Shown: positions 16,161 through 26,943, counted from the stretch's first letter. The stretch is 48,467 nucleotides of DNA from Pseudorhodobacter antarcticus (GCA_945862435.1 CAMAXX010000021.1:1-48467), one strand, 5' to 3'. The notes: generated by a model from the letters alone, not told the origin. Made by a program: numbers and translations.

Positions 16161-16970
16161 ATGCCCGACCATTTTCCATTAGATAGCCCGCCGACGCCGC
16201 CGCATCTGGTGGGCGCGCCGCGCATGATGCCGCGCGCCTTTGGGTCGGCGACACCTGTGCGTATGCCCACGCTGATGCTGGTTGAAGACAGCCGCTATGC
16301 GTCTGAGGTGATGCGCCTTTATGCGCGCAGCCTTGGCCTGCGCCTGCGCCGCGCTGCCGATTTGGACAGTGCGGATACGCATTTGCGCCTGTATCAACCC
16401 GATATTGTTATGGTTGATTTGGGCCTGCCCGATGGGCGCGGCGAAGGGCTGATTGAACGGCTGGCCCATGCGCTTAACCGCCCGCCGCTGCTGATTGCCG
16501 TATCAAGTCAGGCGGAACTTGGGGCGGGGGCGCTGGCATCTGGGGCGGATGTGTTTATTGAAAAACCCCTGCCGAATATTGCAGATTTCCGCGCGCTTTT
16601 GGTGGAACATTTTCCCGCGCCCCTGCCCCTACTGCTGCTGCCCGAACGCGCGCGCAGCCCACAGCCCGACCGCATGGCGCTGAAAGACGATCTGAACTTT
16701 GCGGCCCAAACTCTATCACTGCCCGAAGATACGGGCCAGGATATAGGGGACGCGCCGCTGATGCGCGCGCGCACCCGCTATGTCGCAGGGCTGCTAGACG
16801 GGATTGCAGGCACATTGGGCGATGGCGCTTTGCGGGACGCTGCCCGCAAAGAACTGCGGCGACATTCCGCTGATGCGGACGCTGCCAACAAAACGGATCA
16901 ATCCTTTCGCCACCTGCGCGATTTGGTCAATCAGCGGCTGCGCGATGTAACGGCAGAACGGGGTATTTGA
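16161..16970 (+). CDS. Orphan response regulator with C-terminal helical extension
   Basis: The 269-residue protein has a receiver domain from about 36 to 150. The acidic pocket is VEDSR (Glu42, Asp43), the phospho-acceptor Asp86 is in VMVDLGLPDGRG, AVSSQ is the switch Ser region, and Lys135 is in IEKPLP. The C-terminal part (about 165-269) is charged and helical, with no DNA-binding or enzyme motif recognised. No sensor kinase gene lies nearby. The first 35 residues are low-complexity, so an in-frame start at the later ATG (MPTLMLVEDS) is possible. It may work in phosphorelay or protein-protein control. Confidence 0.82.
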   Translation: MPDHFPLDSPPTPPHLVGAPRMMPRAFGSATPVRMPTLMLVEDSRYASEVMRLYARSLGLRLRRAADLDSADTHLRLYQPDIVMVDLGLPDGRGEGLIERLAHALNRPPLLIAVSSQAELGAGALASGADVFIEKPLPNIADFRALLVEHFPAPLPLLLLPERARSPQPDRMALKDDLNFAAQTLSLPEDTGQDIGDAPLMRARTRYVAGLLDGIAGTLGDGALRDAARKELRRHSADADAANKTDQSFRHLRDLVNQRLRDVTAERGI

Positions 16971-16977
16971 CGCGGCT

Positions 16978-17697
16978 CTACCCTACCAAAACAGGATCAA
17001 AGGCCACACACACCAGCCGCGTTAAATCGGACAGGCGTTCTATTTGCCGCCCCTCGGCATCAAAATTGCGCGGGGAAAACCATGCGGAATAAGCCTCGCG
17101 CAGCGGGGGCCATTCGGCATCAGTGATCGCAAACCACGCCGTATCGCGGTTGCGCCCTTTGATGATCAGATGGTTGCGAAACACCCCTTCAAAGGAAAAG
17201 CCTAGCCGCTGCGCCGCACGCCGTGAGGGAATGTTCAACGCGTTGCATTTCCATTCCACGCGGCGATAGCCCAAATCAAAGGCATAGGCGACCATCTGCG
17301 CCAAGGCGTCTGAAGCTGCCCGCGTACCCGCAAGGGACGGCGCAAGGCAGATATGGCCAATCTCGATGCTGCCGTGCACGGGCACAATATTCAAATAACT
17401 CGCCACGCCGCCCAAGTGGCCGGTGGCCACATCGCGGATGGCGTAGAACAGCGGATCGGCCCCCAACGCGGTCTCTTTGGCCCAGCGGTGATAGGCGGAG
17501 GCGGCGTGAAAGGGGCCGTAGGGCATGTAATCCCACAGGGTATCATGGCCGATATAGGCGTCGAACAAACCCGCCGCGTGAGTTGGATCAAACCGTTCTA
17601 GCCGCGCGAATTTCCCTTGCAGAACGGGCGCATTTGGGTGCGGCGGCAGAATAAACCCCGCGACAAATCTGCCCAAATTTGAAGAGCCCGCGTCCAT
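16978..17697 (-). CDS. GNAT-family N-acetyltransferase
   Basis: The 239-residue protein resembles the RimJ/RimL type: an N-terminal strand LQGKFARLERFD, then FYAIRDVATGHLGGVASYLNI, IEIGHICLAPSLAGTRAASDAL (acetyl-CoA loop) and VEWKCNALNIPSRRAAQRLGF. The substrate is unknown. ATG 17697-17695 overlaps the aspS stop as TGATG; a TTG one codon earlier also exists. Coupling to aspS is likely. Confidence 0.88.
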   Translation of the reverse strand: MDAGSSNLGRFVAGFILPPHPNAPVLQGKFARLERFDPTHAAGLFDAYIGHDTLWDYMPYGPFHAASAYHRWAKETALGADPLFYAIRDVATGHLGGVASYLNIVPVHGSIEIGHICLAPSLAGTRAASDALAQMVAYAFDLGYRRVEWKCNALNIPSRRAAQRLGFSFEGVFRNHLIIKGRNRDTAWFAITDAEWPPLREAYSAWFSPRNFDAEGRQIERLSDLTRLVCVAFDPVLVG

Positions 17698-19493
17698 CAA
17701 ACCTCTTTCGGAACCACGCGCAGGTTCAATTCGCGCAGTTGTTTCACTAAGGGTTCGTTTGGCGCGCCCATCAGCAAATCTTCGGCGCGTTGGTTCATGG
17801 GGAACATGATGACCTCGCGGATATTGGCCTCATCCGCAAGCAGCATGACAATGCGATCAATCCCCGCCGCGCAGCCGCCATGCGGGGGCGCGCCGTATTT
17901 GAACGCCTTGACCATGCCGCCGAAACGCTTGTCCACTTCGGAGGCTGGATAGCCCGCAAGTTCAAACGCCTTATACATAATCTCGGGTTTGTGATTGCGG
18001 ATGCCGCCCGAAATCAATTCATAGCCGTTGCAGGCCAGATCATATTGATAGGCGTAAACCTGCAAAGGATCGCCATTTAGCGCCTCCAGCCCGCCTTGGG
18101 GCATGGAAAATGGGTTGTGGCTGAAATCAATCGTGCCTTCGTCGGTTTTCTCATACATCGGGAAATCGACGATCCACGCGAATTTGAAACAATCCTTTTC
18201 GGTCAGCCCCAACTCCTCGCCAATCACATTGCGCGCGCGCCCTGCGGTGGGCTCGAACGCCTCGGGCTTGCCGCCAAGGAAGAAGGCAGCATCGCCCAAC
18301 TCTAGGCCCAGTTGCACTCGGATCGCCTCGGCGCGCTCTGGCCCGATGTTCTTGGCAAGGGGGCCTGCGGCTTCCGTGCCAGACCCATCTTCAGCCATGC
18401 GCCAGAAAATATACCCCATACCAGGCAACCCCTGCGACTGCGCAAAGGCATTCATACGGTCGCAGAATTTGCGGCCCACAGGTTCGCCCGATGGCCCCTT
18501 GGGCGCGGGAATGGCGCGCACCTCACAGCCCTCTTGCTCCAAAAGTTTGGCGAAAATGGCAAAGCCTGAACCCGCAAAATGCTGCGATACATCCTGCATT
18601 TTTATCGGGTTGCGCAGATCGGGCTTATCGCTGCCATACCATTTCAGACTGTCGCGGTAGGCAATCAGCGGCCAATCGGCATAGGTTTTCTTGGCGGGCG
18701 CGAATTCTTCAAAAATCCCCTGAATAACGGGCTGCACGGCGGCAAACACGTCTTCTTGGGTGACGAAAGACATCTCGACATCTAACTGGTAAAAATCAGT
18801 CGGGCTGCGGTCTGCGCGCGGGTCTTCATCGCGGAAACAGGGGGCAATCTGGAAATAGCGGTCAAACCCCGACACCATAATTAATTGTTTGAACTGCTGC
18901 GGGGCTTGAGGTAGGGCATAGAATTTCCCGGGATGCAGGCGCGAGGGAACCAGAAAGTCGCGCGCGCCTTCGGGGCTGCTTGCGGTGATAATGGGCGTTT
19001 GAAATTCGTTAAAGCCCTGATCCCACATGCGCTGCCGCATCGATCGCACCACATTGCTGCGCAGCATCATGTTATTGTGCAGCTTGTCGCGGCGCAAATC
19101 CAAGAACCGATAGGTCAGGCGGGTTTCTTCGGGATAATCCACATCGCCAAACACGGGCATCGGCAAATCTGCCGCCTCACCCAAAACGCGCAGGCCCGTC
19201 GCGTAAACCTCGACCTCGCCCGTGGCGATTTTGGGGTTTACCAGCGCCGCATCGCGCGCCTTGACGCGCCCATCAATGGACACAACCCATTCTGCGCGCA
19301 GCTTTTCAATATCGGCAAAAGCAGGGCTATCACTGTCGGCCAAAACCTGCGTGATGCCATAATGATCGCGCAAATCGATAAACAGCACGCCGCCGTGGTC
19401 GCGCACACGGTGCACCCAGCCCGATAGGCGCACCTCGGATCCGACATCGGCGGCGCGAATTTGGGCGCAAGTGTGGCTGCGATAGGTGTGCAT
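17697..19493 (-). CDS. aspS: Aspartyl-tRNA synthetase
   Basis: The 598-residue class II synthetase has an N-terminal OB anticodon-binding domain ([23 protein letters not shown]), motif 2 in [10 protein letters not shown], the bacterial-type GAD insertion (about 290-420), and motif 3 in [19 protein letters not shown]. The tail [15 protein letters not shown] is usual in alphaproteobacteria. These enzymes are often non-discriminating, charging tRNA-Asn for GatCAB; that is not proven here. ATG 19493 ([13 protein letters not shown]) gives the standard start. Confidence 0.96.
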   Translation of the reverse strand: MHTYRSHTCAQIRAADVGSEVRLSGWVHRVRDHGGVLFIDLRDHYGITQVLADSDSPAFADIEKLRAEWVVSIDGRVKARDAALVNPKIATGEVEVYATGLRVLGEAADLPMPVFGDVDYPEETRLTYRFLDLRRDKLHNNMMLRSNVVRSMRQRMWDQGFNEFQTPIITASSPEGARDFLVPSRLHPGKFYALPQAPQQFKQLIMVSGFDRYFQIAPCFRDEDPRADRSPTDFYQLDVEMSFVTQEDVFAAVQPVIQGIFEEFAPAKKTYADWPLIAYRDSLKWYGSDKPDLRNPIKMQDVSQHFAGSGFAIFAKLLEQEGCEVRAIPAPKGPSGEPVGRKFCDRMNAFAQSQGLPGMGYIFWRMAEDGSGTEAAGPLAKNIGPERAEAIRVQLGLELGDAAFFLGGKPEAFEPTAGRARNVIGEELGLTEKDCFKFAWIVDFPMYEKTDEGTIDFSHNPFSMPQGGLEALNGDPLQVYAYQYDLACNGYELISGGIRNHKPEIMYKAFELAGYPASEVDKRFGGMVKAFKYGAPPHGGCAAGIDRIVMLLADEANIREVIMFPMNQRAEDLLMGAPNEPLVKQLRELNLRVVPKEV

Positions 19494-19565
19494 GGGAAAC
19501 CCCGTGAGTGATGAAAATATTCGCCCCGATACATACTTTGCGGGGCGCGAAGTCAAGCCTTTGGC

Positions 19566-19640
19566 CTTTCACATTGACTTAAATACCTATCTGCCCGCTG
19601 CGAAAAGAGCCGCGGATAGGTATTTGTGTCAATGTGAAAG
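19566..19640. repeat. Inverted-repeat element (family A, second copy)
   Basis: A 25-base left arm (19566-19590, beginning ctttcacattgac and ending atacctat) pairs with 19616-19640 with only two mismatches and a 25-base loop. It is nearly identical to the element after guaD (3748-3834). It lies directly behind the pabC stop (19644) and in front of aspS, so it probably acts as the terminator of the pabBC operon. Confidence 0.8.
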
Positions 19641-19643
19641 CGA

Positions 19644-20270
19644 TCAGGCGCACCAAACCGCAGGGATCAGCCCGCGCAGCGAATTGCCAAGCCAAAGTTT
19701 AACGCGCGGCAGATCGGCGGCTGTCAGGGTTTCTTCGGGGGCGGCGATTTCGGCGCGCAAAACGCCCGGCAATGCGCCACTGGACAGGGGCGGCGTGCGC
19801 AGCCCAGCGCCACAATCAAAAAACAGGGTCGAGATTGATCCATCCGCGACCTCGCCCCACTCGTTCAACAAGATCACTTCGTCCCAACCCACAGGCAGGG
19901 CCGCGCGGGCGGCATCATAGGCGGGCCGGTGGGTGGATTTGACGCGCAGATAGGGATCGGCGGTGTTCAGGCGGGCGTCCGCCAGCCCAACGCGCCACTT
20001 GGTTTTGGCGGGGGGCATGGGGGCAGATGTCACAGCAATATCGCCGCCCGCTCCTATGGTCATACGCAAGCGGGCAGGCACGCCTTGCCCTGCCGTGATC
20101 AATCGCGCGCGGGCTGCATCCAGATCGCAAGGATAACCCAGCATCGCCGCGCCGCATGCAAGCCGCGCCAAATGCCCATCCAGCCGCACAAGCTGCGCGC
20201 CATCCCAGCCCAGCGTTTCGATCAGCCTTATACCGCGGGCGGCAGCGTGCTGAAATAGCGTGCTTTCCAC
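19644..20270 (-). CDS. pabC: Aminotransferase class IV, likely aminodeoxychorismate lyase
   Basis: The 208-residue PLP enzyme of fold type IV has IRLIETLGWDGAQLVRLDGHLARL at the N-terminus, the lysine-bearing region YLRVKSTHRPAYDAARAAL and GEVADGSISTLFFDC. Directly behind pabB, it should convert aminodeoxychorismate to 4-aminobenzoate for folate. The start is uncertain: GTG at 20270 (VESTLFQHA) fits best, and a frame start at 20285 is also open. It overlaps the pabB end by 43 bases. It is shorter than enteric PabC (about 270), as often seen in this lineage. Confidence 0.85.
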   Translation of the reverse strand: MESTLFQHAAARGIRLIETLGWDGAQLVRLDGHLARLACGAAMLGYPCDLDAARARLITAGQGVPARLRMTIGAGGDIAVTSAPMPPAKTKWRVGLADARLNTADPYLRVKSTHRPAYDAARAALPVGWDEVILLNEWGEVADGSISTLFFDCGAGLRTPPLSSGALPGVLRAEIAAPEETLTAADLPRVKLWLGNSLRGLIPAVWCA

Positions 20271-21367
20271 AGCGCCTCCTCCCATTCACCATCTGCAGTG
20301 CTATCTTGCACCACACCGCCGCCCACATTAAGCAAAATTTCTTTCCCCGTGATTTGCAACGTGCGGATCGCCACAGAAAAAGATGACGCGCCATCAGGCC
20401 CCATCCAGCCTATGGCCCCGCAATAAGCGGCGCGGGGGGCAGCTTCGACCGCGCGGATGATTTCCATCGCGCGAATTTTCGGCGCGCCTGTAATAGAGCC
20501 ACAAGGAAACAGCGCTGGCATGACCGAAGTAAGTGAGGGGGGCTGCAGCAAATCGCCCACCACGCGGCTGACCATTTGGTGCAGCGTGGCGTAGGTTTCA
20601 ATGCCAAACAGCGTCGGCACTTTCACCGATCCCACCTTTGCGATGCGGGCGATGTCATTACGCAGCAAATCAACAATCATTAGGTTTTCGGCTTGCCCCT
20701 TTGCGGATGCGCGCAGGGCTTCGGCAAGTTCGGCGTCCACGACAGGGTCGCTATCTCGCGGGGCGGTTCCCTTCATTGGGCGGGCTTCTATCCGCCCTGC
20801 CGCGCTGGTGCGCAGGAACAATTCAGGGCTGCGCGAGGCCAAAATCGGCCCTTCATCCAAATTGACATAAGCCCCATGCCCCACCTTTTGGCGCAAAGCC
20901 ATTGCGCCATAAAGGCCCAGCGGCGTGCCAGTCTGCAACTGTGCCGACAGCGGGAAAGTCAGGTTGATCTGATAGCAATCGCCAGAGGCAATGTAGGCCA
21001 TTACGGTATCGAAGGCGCGGGTATAGGCGTTAAAGCTGATCGTGGGCGCGGGGGCTGTAACCTGCACTGCCCCTGCCGCATCGCGCGCGCGCGCTATCAC
21101 AGTGGCCGCATCCTTCGGCCCGTCATAAATGCCAAATGCCAGCAAGGGCCGCCCGCCTAAATCCTCTGCTAAATCAAACAAACGCGGCTCGAACGCAAAT
21201 CCCGCCTCATAGGCAAGATACCCCGCGACATAGGCTCCATCTGCTCTCGCGCGGTCTAAATGGGCCAAGGCGGCAGGCACATCGGCCAATTCATAAGCTA
21301 CAACGCGCCGCAAAGGGCTGTCAAACAGCGCGGGCACGCCTGATGGGCCATCTTCAAGTAATATCAC
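20228..21367 (-). CDS. pabB: Aminodeoxychorismate synthase component I
   Basis: The 379-residue chorismate-binding enzyme has YIASGDCYQINLTFPL, the substrate-site motif EARPMKGTAPR and GSITGAPKIRAMEII, all diagnostic of PabB/TrpE. Position before pabC supports PabB rather than anthranilate synthase. It lacks a fused amidotransferase domain, so a separate PabA is needed. The N-terminal domain is compact, as in other short alphaproteobacterial PabB proteins. Confidence 0.92.
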   Translation of the reverse strand: MILLEDGPSGVPALFDSPLRRVVAYELADVPAALAHLDRARADGAYVAGYLAYEAGFAFEPRLFDLAEDLGGRPLLAFGIYDGPKDAATVIARARDAAGAVQVTAPAPTISFNAYTRAFDTVMAYIASGDCYQINLTFPLSAQLQTGTPLGLYGAMALRQKVGHGAYVNLDEGPILASRSPELFLRTSAAGRIEARPMKGTAPRDSDPVVDAELAEALRASAKGQAENLMIVDLLRNDIARIAKVGSVKVPTLFGIETYATLHQMVSRVVGDLLQPPSLTSVMPALFPCGSITGAPKIRAMEIIRAVEAAPRAAYCGAIGWMGPDGASSFSVAIRTLQITGKEILLNVGGGVVQDSTADGEWEEALWKARYFSTLPPAV

Positions 21368-21665
21368 TGGCGTATCTCCATAGGCAGCAAACTAGGTCAT
21401 GCCCCGCGCAAGGGCCAGTGCCACAACACCCCCCCACGCAATTTTTGCGCAAATTAAGCCCGCGCAAATTTTACGCAGGCTACCCAAATGGCGCTTTGCC
21501 ATGCGCAGGCAGGTCAACCTATCGGTGAAAATGCGGACCAAAAGCCAAAGAAAGCTTGCCAGACGCATTTTTAAAGTTTTAGCTATCCCTAGGCGAGGCT
21601 TAGGGCCGCAGCCGACATGGATATCAATAATGAAACTTAGGCCCAAAGGGCTGGAGGGAACAAGT
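21368..21665. promoter_or_regulatory. pabB/permease divergent control region
   Basis: This 298-base region carries the palindrome tttgcgcaaa (21444-21453) and a repeat of gcgcaaatt at 21447 and 21462, followed by tttacgcaggc, which also occurs upstream of guaD. The ribosome site for the permease is ctggaggg, about 10 bases before ATG 21666. No coding gene is supported. Confidence 0.4.
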
Positions 21666-23222
21666 ATGGCTGCGGACAATTATTCAGACAAGGACCGGCA
21701 GGACGATATCAAAGCCCTGCACGGTATGGGCTATGCCCAAGAACTATCGCGTTCGATGTCAAAGTTTTCCAACTTTGCCATTTCGTTTTCGATCATTTGT
21801 ATTTTGTCGGGTGGGATCAACTCTTTCGCGCAGGCCATCAGTTCGGTTGGCGGCGCGGGCGCAGGGATTGGCTGGGTTGTGGGCTGCCTGCTTTCGGGGA
21901 TGTTCGCGCTGGCTATGGCGCAAATCGCATCGGCCTTTCCAACTGCGGGCGGGCTTTATCACTGGGCTTCCATTCTTGGTGGCCGTTTCTGGGGCTGGCT
22001 AACCGCTTGGCTGAACCTTTTGGGCCTGATTACTGTTTTGGGCGCGATTAACATCGGCACGGCCTATTTCTTTGCTGGCACCTTTGGCGGCATGTTCGGC
22101 TTTACGGGCACCGACACCCAAGTGGTTGTTTTCGTGGCGGTGATTACCGCCATTCAAGCGCTGTTCAACCATCTGGGCATCAAAGTGACCACGATGCTGA
22201 CCGATATATCGGGCTATCTGATTTTCGCAACCACCGCCGTTCTGGTGCTGGCGTGCCTGTATTTTGCGCCTGCGATTGACATCTCGCGCCTGTGGACATT
22301 CACCAACTTCTCGGGTGATGCGGGCGGCGGCGTGTTCCCAGCATCAGACAACATGGGCTATCTGTTCCTGCTGTGCCTGCTTCTGCCCGTTTACACGATT
22401 ACGGGATATGACGCATCGGCGCACACATCCGAAGAAACCAAAAACGCTGCCACATCGGTGCCAAAAGGCATTGTTTCGGCAGTGTTCTGGTCGTCGCTGG
22501 TGGGCTGGGTCATGATCTGCGCGATCACACTGGCCATCCCTGATTTGGCCGTGGCTGCTGGCCAAGGCTGGGGAATGTTCTTTGGCACGATGGACGCGAT
22601 TATGCCTGCGGGCTTAAAGACGGTTCTGTATCTGGGCATTTTCATTGCGCAATTGTTGTGCGGTTTGGCAACTGTTACCTCGGCCAGCCGTATGCTGTTT
22701 GCCTTTTCGCGTGATGATGGCGTTCCGGGCGCATCCAAGGCACTGGCAACCGTTTCGCCCAAATACCGCACACCTGTTGCGGCGATTTGGACATCGGCTG
22801 TGCTGTGCATCCTGTATGTGCTGCTGGCGCTGTCGATCAAGCTGGATGGCACTTCGATCTACGTCATCGTGGTGAACTCGACACTGGTGTTCCTGTTCTT
22901 GTCTTTCACCGTTCCGCTGGTTGCCGGCCTGTTCTCTTATGGCACTGCCAAATGGCCAAATCCTGGCCCATGGGCGATGTCGGCAGGTGTTTACAAACTG
23001 GTCACCGTGCTTGCGATTGTGGGTATGGCGATGATTTTGTTCATCGCTGTGGCGCCGCCGAATGAGCGCGTGCTGACCGTGGTTGTCGGCTTTATCGCGT
23101 TGGCACTGGTGGTTTGGTTTGCGGTGGAAAACCGCCGCTTCCAAGGCCCGCCAATTGGCGATGCCGTCAAGGCCCGCGCCGCCGCCATCAAAGCCGCCGA
23201 AAAGGCTGTGGGCGAGGCGTAA
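21666..23222 (+). CDS. APC-superfamily amino acid permease
   Basis: The 518-residue membrane protein has about twelve helices. The N-terminus (YAQELSRSMSKFSNFAISFSIICILSGGINSF), FPTAGGLYHWASILGGRFWGWLTAW and YDASAHTSEETKNA are typical of the amino-acid/GABA-permease branch of the APC family. It probably imports an amino acid or related amine across the inner membrane; the substrate is not deducible. The start follows a good Shine-Dalgarno; the frame is open 89 codons upstream but without protein character. It is monocistronic with its own terminator. Confidence 0.9.
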   Translation: MAADNYSDKDRQDDIKALHGMGYAQELSRSMSKFSNFAISFSIICILSGGINSFAQAISSVGGAGAGIGWVVGCLLSGMFALAMAQIASAFPTAGGLYHWASILGGRFWGWLTAWLNLLGLITVLGAINIGTAYFFAGTFGGMFGFTGTDTQVVVFVAVITAIQALFNHLGIKVTTMLTDISGYLIFATTAVLVLACLYFAPAIDISRLWTFTNFSGDAGGGVFPASDNMGYLFLLCLLLPVYTITGYDASAHTSEETKNAATSVPKGIVSAVFWSSLVGWVMICAITLAIPDLAVAAGQGWGMFFGTMDAIMPAGLKTVLYLGIFIAQLLCGLATVTSASRMLFAFSRDDGVPGASKALATVSPKYRTPVAAIWTSAVLCILYVLLALSIKLDGTSIYVIVVNSTLVFLFLSFTVPLVAGLFSYGTAKWPNPGPWAMSAGVYKLVTVLAIVGMAMILFIAVAPPNERVLTVVVGFIALALVVWFAVENRRFQGPPIGDAVKARAAAIKAAEKAVGEA

Positions 23223-23245
23223 GCCTAACGTTAATCTAAAGAGGA

Positions 23246-23272
23246 GGCCGCAGAGAAACCTGCGGCCCCTTT
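23246..23272 (+). terminator. Intrinsic terminator after the permease
   Basis: The stem ggccgcag / ctgcggcc with loop agaaac is followed by ccttttcc-like sequence (ccccttt) 23 bases past the stop. The T-run is short. Confidence 0.75.
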
Positions 23273-23286
23273 CCATTACGCGCCAG

Positions 23287-23343
23287 TCTGCCTGCTTCCT
23301 TGCTCCACAAATATCCTGCTAACCTGCGAGCACGCTCGCAGGT
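23287..23343. repeat. Dispersed element (family B) plus hairpin
   Basis: tctgcctgcttcct (23287-23300) and caaatatcctgc (23308-23319) match, in inverted orientation, the element at 285-314 (about 26 of 30). A strong hairpin acctgcgag-cacg-ctcgcaggt follows at 23322-23343. Like the first copy, it sits at a gene end and may assist termination. Confidence 0.65.
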
Positions 23344-23468
23344 CTGGAGGTCTGGAGGGTGCAAAACCCTTTAGCCCCGCCGCCAAACCGCCGTGGCAAC
23401 ACTTCCCCCCTTGCGCCCCGCAGCATCGCGGCTATAAGCCGCCAAGTTTGTGCATCAGGGGGCTGGCC

Positions 23469-26400
23469 ATGCCAAAAAGAACCGATATCAAATCTATCAT
23501 GATCATCGGCGCGGGCCCCATCATCATTGGTCAGGCCTGCGAATTTGACTATTCGGGCGCACAGGCCTGCAAGGCGCTGCGCGAAGAAGGGTATCGGGTG
23601 ATCCTTGTCAACTCGAACCCAGCGACGATTATGACCGACCCCGCCCTTGCAGATGCCACCTACATCGAACCGATCACCCCCGAAGTTGTGGCCAAAATAA
23701 TCGAAAAGGAACGCCCCGACGCATTGCTGCCCACTATGGGCGGGCAGACGGGGCTGAACACCGCGCTGGCGCTGGCCGATATGGGCGTTTTGGAAAAGTT
23801 CAATGTTGAATTGATCGGCGCCAAGCGCGAGGCCATTGAAATGGCCGAAGACCGCAAGCTGTTCCGCGAGGCGATGGACAGGATCGGGCTGGAAAACCCG
23901 AAGGCCACCATCATCGCAGCCCCTAAGCTGCCAACGGGCAAATATGACATTGCAGCAGGCGTGCGCGACGCGTTGGCGTCCATTGATTATGTTGGCCTGC
24001 CCGCCATTATCCGCCCTGCCTTTACCCTTGGTGGTACCGGCGGCGGCGTAGCCTATAACCGCGATGATTACGAGGTAATCTGCCGTTCGGGGCTGGAAGC
24101 CAGCCCAGTCGCGCAAATTTTGGTTGACGAATCCCTGCTGGGTTGGAAAGAATTTGAGATGGAGGTGGTGCGCGACACTGCCGACAACGCCATCATCATC
24201 TGCGCGATTGAAAACATCGACCCGATGGGCGTGCATACAGGCGATAGCATCACAGTCGCCCCTGCCCTGACGCTGACCGATAAGGAATACCAGATTATGC
24301 GCAACGGCAGCATTGCCGTTTTGCGCGAAATTGGCGTGGAAACGGGCGGCAGCAACGTGCAGTGGGCGATCAACCCTGCCGACGGCCGCATGGTTGTGAT
24401 CGAGATGAACCCGCGCGTGTCGCGTTCGTCCGCGCTGGCATCCAAGGCCACGGGTTTCCCCATTGCCAAGGTGGCCGCGAAACTGGCTGTGGGATATACG
24501 CTGGACGAGTTGGACAATGACATCACACGCGTCACCCCTGCCAGCTTTGAACCCAGCATCGATTATGTTGTCACCAAAATCCCGCGGTTTGCGTTTGAAA
24601 AATTTCCCGGGTCGGACAACAACCTGACCACCGCGATGAAATCGGTGGGCGAAGTGATGGCGATTGGCCGCACCATTCACGAGTCAATGCAAAAGGCGCT
24701 GGCCAGTTTGGAAACGGGCCTGTCAGGTTTTGACGAGATTGCCATTCCCGGCGCGCCAGACCGCAGCGCGATCACTGCGGCGCTTTCCAAACAGACCCCA
24801 GACCGTTTGCGCGTGATTGCCCAAGCCATGCGCCATGGGCTGTCCGATGACGAAATTAACCGCATCACATCGTTTGATCCGTGGTTTCTGTCGCGCGTCC
24901 GCGAGATTATCGATACCGAAGCCGAAGTGCGCAAAAGCGGTCTGCCCGTTGACGCCAGCGGCCTGCGCGCGCTGAAGATGATGGGCTTTACCGATGCCCG
25001 CCTTGCGCATCTGACTGGCCGCGACGAGGGCCAAGTGCGCCGCGCCCGCCGCAACCTTGGCGTTGTCGCCGCGTTTAAGCGCATCGACACCTGCGCCGCC
25101 GAGTTCGAGGCGCAGACGCCCTATATGTATTCCACCTATGAGGCCCCTGCGATGGGCGATGTGGAATGTGAAAGCCGCCCCTCCGCTGCCAAAAAGGTTG
25201 TCATCCTTGGCGGTGGGCCGAACCGTATTGGGCAAGGGATCGAGTTTGATTATTGCTGCTGCCATGCTTGCTATGCCCTGACGGATGCGGGATACGAGAC
25301 GATTATGGTCAACTGTAACCCCGAAACGGTGTCGACGGATTATGACACCTCGGATCGTTTGTATTTCGAACCTTTGACGCTGGAACATGTGCTGGAAATT
25401 CTGCGCGTCGAACAGGAAAACGGCACATTGCACGGCGTCATCGTGCAATTTGGCGGGCAAACCCCGCTGAAGCTGGCCAATGCCCTGCACGCCGAAGGCA
25501 TCCCAATTCTGGGCACCACCCCCGATGCGATTGACCTTGCCGAAGACCGCGAGCGGTTCCAAGGCCTGCTGCATAAGCTGAACTTAAAGCAGCCGCACAA
25601 TGGTACCGCCCGCTCGCGCGATGAGGCGTTCAAGGTGGCACAAGACGTTGGCTATCCGCTGGTCATTCGCCCCAGTTTCGTTCTGGGCGGGCGCGCTATG
25701 GAAATTATCCGAGACGATGCGCAACTGGACCGTTATATCGCCACCGCCGTGCAAGTCTCGGGCGATAGCCCTGTGTTGCTGGACAGCTATCTGTCTGGCG
25801 CAATTGAGGTAGATGTGGATGCCCTGTCGGATGGGACAAATGTCCATGTTGCAGGCATTATGGAGCATATCGAAGAGGCGGGTGTTCATTCGGGCGATAG
25901 CGCCTGCTGCCTGCCGCCCCATTCGTTGCCTGACGCGATTATCGACGAATTGAAGGTGCAAACCATCGCCATGGCCCGCGCGTTGAACGTGGTGGGTCTG
26001 ATGAACGTGCAATTTGCCATCAAAGACGGCGAGATTTTTGTGCTGGAAGTCAACCCGCGCGCCAGCCGCACTGTGCCCTTTGTGGCCAAGGCAACTGACA
26101 GTGCTATTGCTGCAATTGCCGCGCGTCTAATGGCGGGCGAGCCTATGGCCAGCTTCCCCTTGCGCGCGCCCTATGCCGCAGGCGTTGGTCCCGACACTGT
26201 GCTGCCACTGGCCGATGCCTTTACGCTGGCCGATCCGATTACGCCTTGGTTTTCGGTGAAAGAGGCAGTTCTGCCCTTTGCCCGCTTCCCAGGCGTAGAC
26301 CCTGTTTTGGGGCCAGAAATGCGCTCGACTGGCGAGGTAATGGGTTGGGATCGCAGCTTTGCGCTGGCCTTTCTAAAGGCGCAGATGGGCGCTGGCGTGA

Positions 26401-26798
26401 CCCTGCCCGAAGCAGGCCGCGTGTTTGTTTCGATCAAGGACATGGACAAGACCGCCGCATTTGCGAGTGCCGCGCAAGATTTGGTTGACATGGAGTTTGA
26501 GCTGGTTGCCACCGATGGCACGGCGAAATGGCTAAAATCAGTCGGCGTCGCAGCGACATTGGTGAACAAAGTCTATGAGGGCCGTCCTAACATCGTGGAT
26601 CGCCTGAAGAACAACGATATAGCGCTGGTCATGAACACGACCGAAGGTGCGCAGGCCATTGCCGACAGCCGCGACATCCGCCGTGTGGCGCTGATGGACA
26701 AGATCCCGTATTTCACCACGATTGCAGCCAGTATTGCGGTTGTGGCCGCGATGAAAGCGCGTGGTGAGGGGTATGGGGTTAGGACGTTGCAGGGGTAA
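23469..26798 (+). CDS. carB: Carbamoyl-phosphate synthase large subunit
   Basis: The 1109-residue enzyme has the duplicated ATP-grasp plan: first half with [20 protein letters not shown] and [15 protein letters not shown], second half with [20 protein letters not shown] and [14 protein letters not shown]-terminal MGS-like allosteric domain (from about 965, [14 protein letters not shown]) follows. With CarA it makes carbamoyl phosphate for arginine and pyrimidines. carA is not next to it. Start [12 protein letters not shown] at 23469 is standard; the frame opens seven codons earlier. Confidence 0.97.
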   Translation: MPKRTDIKSIMIIGAGPIIIGQACEFDYSGAQACKALREEGYRVILVNSNPATIMTDPALADATYIEPITPEVVAKIIEKERPDALLPTMGGQTGLNTALALADMGVLEKFNVELIGAKREAIEMAEDRKLFREAMDRIGLENPKATIIAAPKLPTGKYDIAAGVRDALASIDYVGLPAIIRPAFTLGGTGGGVAYNRDDYEVICRSGLEASPVAQILVDESLLGWKEFEMEVVRDTADNAIIICAIENIDPMGVHTGDSITVAPALTLTDKEYQIMRNGSIAVLREIGVETGGSNVQWAINPADGRMVVIEMNPRVSRSSALASKATGFPIAKVAAKLAVGYTLDELDNDITRVTPASFEPSIDYVVTKIPRFAFEKFPGSDNNLTTAMKSVGEVMAIGRTIHESMQKALASLETGLSGFDEIAIPGAPDRSAITAALSKQTPDRLRVIAQAMRHGLSDDEINRITSFDPWFLSRVREIIDTEAEVRKSGLPVDASGLRALKMMGFTDARLAHLTGRDEGQVRRARRNLGVVAAFKRIDTCAAEFEAQTPYMYSTYEAPAMGDVECESRPSAAKKVVILGGGPNRIGQGIEFDYCCCHACYALTDAGYETIMVNCNPETVSTDYDTSDRLYFEPLTLEHVLEILRVEQENGTLHGVIVQFGGQTPLKLANALHAEGIPILGTTPDAIDLAEDRERFQGLLHKLNLKQPHNGTARSRDEAFKVAQDVGYPLVIRPSFVLGGRAMEIIRDDAQLDRYIATAVQVSGDSPVLLDSYLSGAIEVDVDALSDGTNVHVAGIMEHIEEAGVHSGDSACCLPPHSLPDAIIDELKVQTIAMARALNVVGLMNVQFAIKDGEIFVLEVNPRASRTVPFVAKATDSAIAAIAARLMAGEPMASFPLRAPYAAGVGPDTVLPLADAFTLADPITPWFSVKEAVLPFARFPGVDPVLGPEMRSTGEVMGWDRSFALAFLKAQMGAGVTLPEAGRVFVSIKDMDKTAAFASAAQDLVDMEFELVATDGTAKWLKSVGVAATLVNKVYEGRPNIVDRLKNNDIALVMNTTEGAQAIADSRDIRRVALMDKIPYFTTIAASIAVVAAMKARGEGYGVRTLQG

Positions 26799-26943
26799 AG
26801 GATGGCGATAAAACTGTATCCCCATGAGCAAGTATGTCATGGGAACACGCAACTAAAGTATCGTTGAGACATGTTCGTATTAACGAAATAATTCCGACTT
26901 GTGACATTCCCGCAAAACCAATCACAACCCCAAAGGCAGTGCC

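Noticed and set aside
23319..24680. 453-codon minus-strand frame over carB
   Set aside because: Antisense to carB, composition dominated by His, Gly and Arg, and no domain; a GC-driven shadow.
26821..26843. Hairpin cccatga/tcatggg after carB
   Set aside because: Seven-base stem with no T-run and moderate GC; too weak to call a terminator.
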